64,000 bases of DNA from RUG11198 sp964600615. Its GTDB lineage: Bacteria > Bacillota_I > Bacilli_A > RF39 > UBA660. The stretch covers positions 62,001 to 126,000 of the forward strand of contig CAZRJK010000001.1 of assembly GCA_964600615.1 (NCBI GenBank). The letters run 5' to 3'. This document shows positions 58,632 to 64,000 of the stretch, piece after piece (the stretch's first letter is position 1; each line of letters begins with the position of its first letter). Position numbers and translations under genes: made by a program. The notes beneath the pieces are model-generated. The model worked only from the letters and a program-made list of their open reading frames with translations, searched no databases and was not told the DNA's origin.

Positions 58632-59796
58632 AGTATTAATATTTATATTATTACTATTTACCTTTATAACTCCAACTTATGCCTTATCAGATAATTATCA
58701 AGATAAAGTAGCAGATATAACCAATACCAAAGTAGAAAAAGATATCATAAATATTTATTTCTTTAGAGGAGAAGGATGTCCCCATTGTGCCAAAGAAGAA
58801 GAATTCTTTGAAAAAGAACTAAAGAAAAAATATGATAACATCAAAATATATGACTTTGAAGTATGGAATAATAAAGAAAATAGTAAATTATTAGATTTAG
58901 TAAAAGAAAGATTTAGATTAAGAAAAATAAATGTACCATTCACAGTAATAGGTAATAAATACTTTATGGGTTATAGTGATGATGTAACCAAAGATAAAAT
59001 CTATAAAGCTATAGATGAATACACAGGAAAAAAAGCCTCATCAAATACCTATAAATTACCAATAGTAGGAGAAGTAAATGTAAAAAAATTCTCCTTACCA
59101 TTAATAGCAATCATTCTAGGTTTTATAGATGGCTTTAACCCTTGTGCTATGTGGATATTATTATTCTTAATAAACCTATTAATAGGTCAAAAAGACAAAA
59201 AGAAAATGTTTATCTTAGGAAATATTTTCTTACTAACAAGTGGATTAGTCTATTTCTTATCAATGCTAGGAATAAGTATAGTATTAAATATATCAACAGT
59301 AATATGGATAAGAAATGTAATCGCCTTTATCGCAGTATTCATAGGAATACTAAATATAAGAACCTATATTCAAACTAGAAATGATGACGGATGTCATGTT
59401 GTAAAAGATGAAAAAAGAAAAGATTTATTCAAAAAACTAAAAAAAATAACCACTAAAAATAATATCTTATTAGCATCCCTTGGAATGATTACCTTAGCAG
59501 TAAGTGTCAACCTAGTAGAATTAGCTTGTTCTCTAGGATTTCCTGCAGTATTCTCTGAAATACTAGCAATAAATAAAGTATCAACCATAGGTAGAGTATT
59601 ATATTTATTACTATATGATTTGTTTTATATGTTAGATGATATAATAATATTTTATATAGCAATGTTTACATTTAATATCAAAGCTATAAGTAATAAATAT
59701 ACTAAATATTCTAACTTAGTAGGAGGAATAATTATTCTTATAATAGGAATATTACTATTAGTAGCACCTGAATGGATAATGTTTAATTTTAATTAA
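58621..59796 (+). CDS. Thioredoxin/glutaredoxin-like domain fused to a CcdA/DsbD-type membrane channel
   Basis: 391 residues. Signal peptide (about 1-22), an outer thioredoxin-like domain with EGCPHCAKEE and VPFTVIG (cis-Pro), then about six membrane helices with GFIDGFNPCAMW and ELACSLGFPAVF, the two conserved Cys of CcdA/DsbD electron carriers. It passes electrons from cytoplasmic thioredoxin, probably the upstream gene product, across the membrane to an outer redox domain. Confidence 0.92.
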   Translation: MKNKVLIFILLLFTFITPTYALSDNYQDKVADITNTKVEKDIINIYFFRGEGCPHCAKEEEFFEKELKKKYDNIKIYDFEVWNNKENSKLLDLVKERFRLRKINVPFTVIGNKYFMGYSDDVTKDKIYKAIDEYTGKKASSNTYKLPIVGEVNVKKFSLPLIAIILGFIDGFNPCAMWILLFLINLLIGQKDKKKMFILGNIFLLTSGLVYFLSMLGISIVLNISTVIWIRNVIAFIAVFIGILNIRTYIQTRNDDGCHVVKDEKRKDLFKKLKKITTKNNILLASLGMITLAVSVNLVELACSLGFPAVFSEILAINKVSTIGRVLYLLLYDLFYMLDDIIIFYIAMFTFNIKAISNKYTKYSNLVGGIIILIIGILLLVAPEWIMFNFN

Positions 59797-59851
59797 AAAA
59801 AGATAACTATATATATTTCAAATACTTAATAATATAGTTATCTTTTTTTGT
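59797..59851. terminator. Bidirectional terminator
   Basis: AAAAAAAGATAACTATAT (59797-59814) pairs with ATATAGTTATCTTTTTTT (59832-59849) around an AT loop. It covers the 3' end of the minus-strand YlmH gene. Confidence 0.8.
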
Positions 59852-60493
59852 ATTCTTAACAATACCAATAAACTTATATTTACCAAACTTCCTAATACTA
59901 AAAATATCTCCCTCACGAAATACATAAGAATTATTTCTTATAATCTCATAATTAACTAATACCTCTTTATCCCTAATCTTATCTTTTATCTTATCTCTAT
60001 TAGTCCCAATAATTCTAGATATAACAGTATCTAACCTTAAACTAGATACAATAATTTCAAACTCTTCGTATTTCTTCCTATAATTATCTAAAGTATGAAT
60101 ATCTATTTCTTTTAACTTAATAGGCTTATTACCAACAAAAGAAAAATCTTTCTCTATTAAATCACTTATCTCATCCATAACATAAAAATAATACTTATCA
60201 TTATCCACAATAATATCCCCAAAAACTTCATTACTAATATTAAGACCAAATAAACTACCTAATATCTCACGATGAGATAGGGGATAATAACTAATAATCT
60301 CATATAACTTAATCTTAGGAATACTATCACTATACATAATAACCTTATCACTATCAGGATAAGGATAATAAAGATCATATTCTTTTTTATTCAATCTATA
60401 ACTAACTTCTTTATATATATTAGGCGCTAAAAAGAACGTATAACCACCACGTTTAATCTTATCAACATTCTTTTTAATCTCATACATATCCAT
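59807..60493 (-). CDS. ylmH: YlmH-like S4-domain RNA-binding protein
   Basis: 228 residues, start after GGTGATA. Motifs: FLAPNIYKEV, SHREILGSLFGLNI...FGDIIV, then the S4 domain (about 155-225) with LRLDTVISRI and VLVNYEIIRNNSYVFREGDIFSIRKFGKYKF. YlmH of Bacillus binds the 50S subunit and helps ribosome-associated quality control; its usual dcw-cluster neighbours are absent here. Monocistronic. Confidence 0.92.
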   Translation of the reverse strand: MDMYEIKKNVDKIKRGGYTFFLAPNIYKEVSYRLNKKEYDLYYPYPDSDKVIMYSDSIPKIKLYEIISYYPLSHREILGSLFGLNISNEVFGDIIVDNDKYYFYVMDEISDLIEKDFSFVGNKPIKLKEIDIHTLDNYRKKYEEFEIIVSSLRLDTVISRIIGTNRDKIKDKIRDKEVLVNYEIIRNNSYVFREGDIFSIRKFGKYKFIGIVKNTKKDNYIIKYLKYI

Positions 60494-60536
60494 ATTATCA
60501 CCGCAAAAAAATTATATCAAAAAAAAAGAAATATTA

Positions 60537-61172
60537 CTATATTTCTTTTCCACACTTTGAACAGAACTTACTACCTTTTTCAATCTCAGCTCCACAATGA
60601 GAACAGAAGGTAGCATCTTTTTCTTTTTTATCTTCCTTCTTCTCTTCAGTAGTTTTTTCTTCTTTAACTTCTTCTTTCACAGAAGAACTTTCCTTATTAG
60701 CATCAAAAGGTCCATTTTTAGTAACAGGAACATCCTTATCCCATGAATACTTACTAGAAAAACCAATCATAGGTATTAATACAACAGGAAATATTGTCAT
60801 AAGAACAGCAAAACCAGTATCCTTATGTAACTTCTTACTAATATTATAATTACATACAAATGAACCAACTAAACCAATAAGAGATCCCAAATTAATATTA
60901 ACATTAATAGATGAGTTGCTATCGCTATTACCAGAAAAAACACCTAAACTTGTAATTATTAATGCAATAAACCACCACCATTCCACACCAGCTATCTCTG
61001 TATATACCCAGTCAGAATAAAATGGAATAATAGATTCCCATCCAGCCTTTCCAGCCTTTTGGAACATTTTCCACCTTCCTATAATATAAACTACTAAAAT
61101 TGGAATTAAAATAATAAGCAATAAAACTACAGAACCTACCATATAAGCAGCAACAGTTGAATCAATATCCAT
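60537..61172 (-). CDS. DUF5684-like membrane protein with C-terminal zinc ribbon
   Basis: 211 residues. About four hydrophobic segments; GRWKMFQKAGKAGWESIIPFYSDWVYTEIAG is the DUF5684 signature (a signal-peptidase-adjacent membrane family). A Lys/Glu-rich linker leads to the zinc ribbon FCSHCGAEIEKGSKFCSKCGKEI at the C-terminus (two CxxC). AAGGAG lies before the ATG. Function unknown. Confidence 0.88.
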   Translation of the reverse strand: MDIDSTVAAYMVGSVVLLLIILIPILVVYIIGRWKMFQKAGKAGWESIIPFYSDWVYTEIAGVEWWWFIALIITSLGVFSGNSDSNSSINVNINLGSLIGLVGSFVCNYNISKKLHKDTGFAVLMTIFPVVLIPMIGFSSKYSWDKDVPVTKNGPFDANKESSSVKEEVKEEKTTEEKKEDKKEKDATFCSHCGAEIEKGSKFCSKCGKEI

Positions 61173-61312
61173 ACTTCAAACTCCTTTCTACAATAATTAT
61201 ATCAAACAAATAAAAAAAATAAAATACTTTTAAAAAAAGTCAAAATAAAACTGTTTAAAAGAGTATATTATTGCCCAATATCTACATAGAATAAAGTGAA
61301 AGGGGAATCATT

Positions 61313-63586
61313 ATGTTAGGAAATTTTAATGATGAAGCACAATATATTTTACTAAAAGCCAAAGAAGAAATGTTAGATTTAAATCATCCCTATATAGGAA
61401 GTGAACACCTAGTCTTATCTATCCTAAAAAATAATAATATCTTATCCAATAAATTAAAAGAATATGGACTAACTTATAATAATTTTAAAGATGAAATAAT
61501 AAAAATAATAGGAACAGGATCAAAGAAAACAGAATTTTTCCTTTATACCCCTCTATTAAAAAAAGTAATAGAAAATTCTATGTTAGATGCTAAAGATAAC
61601 AATAATGGAGAAGTAACCCCAGAGCACTTATTTTCCTCACTCTTAGAAGAAGGAGAAGGAATAGCAATAAGAATATTAATAAGTATGAATATAGATATAG
61701 ATTCTCTATATGAAGAATTTAACAATAAATTAAGAATAAAAAATAAAAAGAACAAAAAATTATTAATAAATGAATTAGGTATTAATCTAATAGAAGAAGC
61801 AAAAAAAAATAAATTAGACCCCGTAGCAGGAAGAGAAAAAGAATTAAATAGATTAATAGAAATATTAGGAAGAAGATGCAAAAATAATCCACTCCTAATA
61901 GGAGAAGCCGGAGTAGGTAAAACAGCTATCGTAGAAGAACTAGCCAATTTAATAGCCAAAAAAGAAGTACCACAAAACCTTCAAAATAAAAAAATAATCT
62001 CTCTAGACATGGCCACTTTAGTAGCAGGAACCAAATATAGAGGAGAATTTGAAGAAAGATTACAAAAAATAATAAAAGAAATAACAAGTGATGGTAATAT
62101 AATCTTATTCATAGATGAAATACATACCCTAGTAGGAGCAGGCGGAGCCGAAGGAGCTATAGATGCCTCTAATATCCTAAAACCCGCTCTAGCAAGAGGA
62201 ACAATAAAATGTATAGGAGCAACTACCACTAAAGAATATAAAAAATATATAAGTACTGATAAAGCTCTATCTAGAAGATTTCAACCCATTATTATAAATG
62301 AACCAAATAAAGAAGAAACAATAAATATCTTAACCAAATTAAAACCAATATATGAAAATTATCATCATGTAACTATTCCAAATAGCATAATAAACTATAT
62401 TGTAGAACTATCAAGCATTTATATTTATAATAGATATAATCCTGATAAATCAATAGATATATTAGATGAAGTATGCTCTAAAACTAATATTAAAGAAAAT
62501 CCTACCATCAAAAAAATAGAAACAATAAAAAATAAATTAGAAGAAATAACTAAAAATAAAAATAGCCTAATATTAGAAAACAAATTAGATAAAGCCTATA
62601 ACTTATTAAAAGAAGAATCTAAACTAAAAAGCACTCTAAATAAATTAGAATTAAACTATAAAACTAATATAAATACTATTACTAAAGAAGACGTAAGAAT
62701 AATTATAAGTGAAAAAGCTAATATACCACCAATAGATATAGAAAAGAATTTAAAAAATATAAATAAACTAGAAAAAGAACTAAATAATAATATCATAGGT
62801 CAAGAAAAAGCTATCAAAGAATTAATTAATTATACCAAAAAACAAAAACTAGGATACTCTAATAATAAAATAAAATCATTTCTTTTTATTGGCCCAACCG
62901 GAGTAGGAAAAACAGCCTTAGCTAAATTATATTCTAACCTAACAAAAAGAAATATCATAAGATTAGATATGAGTGAATACTCTGACTCAACATCTATAAA
63001 TAAAATAATAGGTTCTTCACCAGGATATATAGGATATAACGATAATAATAATATCTTGGAACAAATAAAAGATAATCCCACTAGTATAATATTATTAGAC
63101 GAAATAGATAAAGCCCATCCCAAAGTAATAAACTTGCTATACCAAATACTAGATGAAAGTATAATAAAAGATGCTACTAATAATATCATAAACCTAAATA
63201 ATAATACCATAATAATGACCTCTAACATAGGCTTTGATAACATATCCCTAGGTTTTACTAGCAATATAAATAATAACTTAAAAGATATATTTCCCAAAGC
63301 TCTAATAAATAGAATAGATAATATCATAACATTTAATAATTTAACTAAAGAAAATATAACTAAAATTATTATTAATAAATTAAACAAATTACAATCTAAA
63401 TATAAAGACTTTACCTATAACAATAATCTAATAAATGAAATAATAGAAGAATCTAATTACCAAGAATTTGGTGCTAGAAAAATAGAAAAAATAATCGAAA
63501 CTAAAATAGAAAATATTATTATTGATAATCTAATTAACAATAAACCAATAAATATAACATCTCTAAAAGAATATATAACAACTTAA
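61313..63586 (+). CDS. clpC: ClpC-type AAA+ chaperone/protease ATPase
   Basis: 757 residues, slightly short for ClpC (about 810). Clp N-domain (1-145) starting FNDEAQYILLKAKEEM, first AAA+ domain with GEAGVGKTA and LFIDEIHTLVGAGGAEG, a short middle coiled region, second AAA+ domain with GPTGVGKTA and ILLDEIDKAHP. ISLGFTSN holds an LGF tripeptide at the position used for ClpP docking. GAAAGGGG precedes the ATG. It unfolds substrates for ClpP. No ctsR, mcsA or mcsB neighbours, unlike the Bacillus operon. Confidence 0.95.
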   Translation: MLGNFNDEAQYILLKAKEEMLDLNHPYIGSEHLVLSILKNNNILSNKLKEYGLTYNNFKDEIIKIIGTGSKKTEFFLYTPLLKKVIENSMLDAKDNNNGEVTPEHLFSSLLEEGEGIAIRILISMNIDIDSLYEEFNNKLRIKNKKNKKLLINELGINLIEEAKKNKLDPVAGREKELNRLIEILGRRCKNNPLLIGEAGVGKTAIVEELANLIAKKEVPQNLQNKKIISLDMATLVAGTKYRGEFEERLQKIIKEITSDGNIILFIDEIHTLVGAGGAEGAIDASNILKPALARGTIKCIGATTTKEYKKYISTDKALSRRFQPIIINEPNKEETINILTKLKPIYENYHHVTIPNSIINYIVELSSIYIYNRYNPDKSIDILDEVCSKTNIKENPTIKKIETIKNKLEEITKNKNSLILENKLDKAYNLLKEESKLKSTLNKLELNYKTNINTITKEDVRIIISEKANIPPIDIEKNLKNINKLEKELNNNIIGQEKAIKELINYTKKQKLGYSNNKIKSFLFIGPTGVGKTALAKLYSNLTKRNIIRLDMSEYSDSTSINKIIGSSPGYIGYNDNNNILEQIKDNPTSIILLDEIDKAHPKVINLLYQILDESIIKDATNNIINLNNNTIIMTSNIGFDNISLGFTSNINNNLKDIFPKALINRIDNIITFNNLTKENITKIIINKLNKLQSKYKDFTYNNNLINEIIEESNYQEFGARKIEKIIETKIENIIIDNLINNKPINITSLKEYITT

Positions 63587-63616
63587 TACTTTACATGTTT
63601 ACAGTAAAGTATTTTT
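63585..63616 (+). terminator. Intrinsic terminator of clpC
   Basis: AATACTTTAC / GTAAAGTATT stem with a 9-nt loop, then T3-5, overlapping the stop codon. Confidence 0.8.
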
Positions 63617-63648
63617 AATGTATAATTATAATAGAAAGAAGTGGTAGA

Positions 63649-64000
63649 ATGAAAAACAAAAAAATCTATATCTTTGGCCATAGAAATCCCGATACTGATA
63701 GTGTAACATCCGCTATAGCCTTATCTTATCTAAAAAATGAATTAGGTATGAATACCATACCAACAGTACTAAGCGGTCTTAACAACGAAACAAAATATGT
63801 CTTAAATTATTTTAAAGTACCAGAACCAAAATTTATAAATGATGTCAGAATAAAAGTAAAAGATCTAAATTATACCAAAAGATATAGTGTAACCGAAGAA
63901 GATTCTATCAACGATACCTATCAAAGAATGTCAGAAGCAGGAATAAGTAAAATACCCGTAGTAGATAAAAATAAAAAAATGTTAGGTATTATTAGTATGA
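63649..64000 (+). CDS. CBS-containing manganese-dependent inorganic pyrophosphatase (3' end outside window)
   Basis: 117 residues visible from ATG 63649. IYIFGHRNPDTDSVTSAIALSYL is the DHH-family motif of class II pyrophosphatases, and RYSVTEEDSINDTYQRMSEAGISKIPVVDKNKKMLGIIS begins a CBS domain. This matches CBS-PPases, in which nucleotide binding regulates hydrolysis of pyrophosphate. GAAGTGGT precedes the start. Confidence 0.92.
   Translation, partial: MKNKKIYIFGHRNPDTDSVTSAIALSYLKNELGMNTIPTVLSGLNNETKYVLNYFKVPEPKFINDVRIKVKDLNYTKRYSVTEEDSINDTYQRMSEAGISKIPVVDKNKKMLGIISM

Noticed and set aside
59142..59378. Plus-strand alternative frame within the DsbD-like gene
   Set aside because: Overlaps conserved membrane helices in the true frame; no ribosome site.
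61226..61270. CtsR-like operator upstream of clpC
   Set aside because: Only one partial GTCAAA heptad; the second half does not match the CtsR repeat, and no ctsR gene is present.
61543..61959. Minus-strand frame inside clpC
   Set aside because: Antisense to conserved ClpC motifs; no ribosome site.
1..64000. Mollicute-type code with TGA as Trp
   Set aside because: Recognised proteins use TGG for Trp and several end at TGA, so the standard code fits.

Overview
This window is about 64 kb of a very AT-rich, low-GC Gram-positive chromosome. TGG encodes Trp and TGA is used as a stop (for example at 20696-20698 and 36015-36017), so the standard bacterial code fits. An agr peptide-signalling locus, an S-box (SAM-I) riboswitch, AGGAGG/AGGTGAT ribosome binding sites, a ClpC-type Clp ATPase, phosphoketolase and YlmH point to Bacillota. 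The compact AT-rich style suggests an uncultured, probably gut-associated Bacilli lineage near the Mollicutes/RF39 group. That placement is inference. No rRNA, tRNA or CRISPR array was seen.

Layout. 1-28.4 kb is mostly chromosomal. It holds a tandem metallophosphoesterase protein cut by the window edge, an S41 protease, an agr locus (agrA-agrC on plus, agrB-agrD on minus, with an agrD peptide gene found by hand), phosphoketolase, a CapA-type protein, a heterodimeric ABC exporter, a PAP2 phosphatase, an HtrA protease, an RsiV-like protein, DUF1003, a RecB/Cas4-like plus DEDD nuclease, a DUF4153 protein, a HipA-like kinase, a phosphoesterase and three unrecognised genes. 28.47-40.18 kb is an integrative element of about 11.7 kb. 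It is bounded by a 15-bp direct repeat, with paired AGGTACC sites just inside each end, a tyrosine integrase, a small Xis-like gene, two iteron arrays and at least three defence-type modules: PIN-GNAT-EVE plus ASCH, a restriction nuclease with two DNA methylases, and a DGQHR-HNH-ATPase/TOPRIM cassette. 40.2-44.6 kb starts with a SAM-I riboswitch controlling an unknown 83-residue protein, followed by a DUF457 protein, a macro-domain/HEPN gene pair and a truncated BRO gene. 44.8-64 kb returns to chromosomal genes: an ABC-2 exporter, a VWA protein, DAHP synthase, a short Rel protein, an InlB-repeat surface protein, a Zn-protease, a LysM amidase, a cysteine desulfurase-thioredoxin-DsbD operon, YlmH, a zinc-ribbon membrane protein, ClpC and the start of a CBS-containing inorganic pyrophosphatase.

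Recurring organisation. Many genes have their own compact promoter, an extended -10 TGnTATAAT placed so close to the AGGTGAT site that the predicted leader is only about 8-20 nt. Intrinsic terminators commonly overlap the stop codon. Three single genes (23974-24984, 47431-49332, 54926-55903) each carry their own promoter and are flanked by a direct duplication of the upstream gene tail or terminator. This is the topology expected if single-gene units integrate at 3' ends. That pattern and the three-gene DGQHR-HNH-ATPase/TOPRIM cassette are the best candidates for something undescribed.
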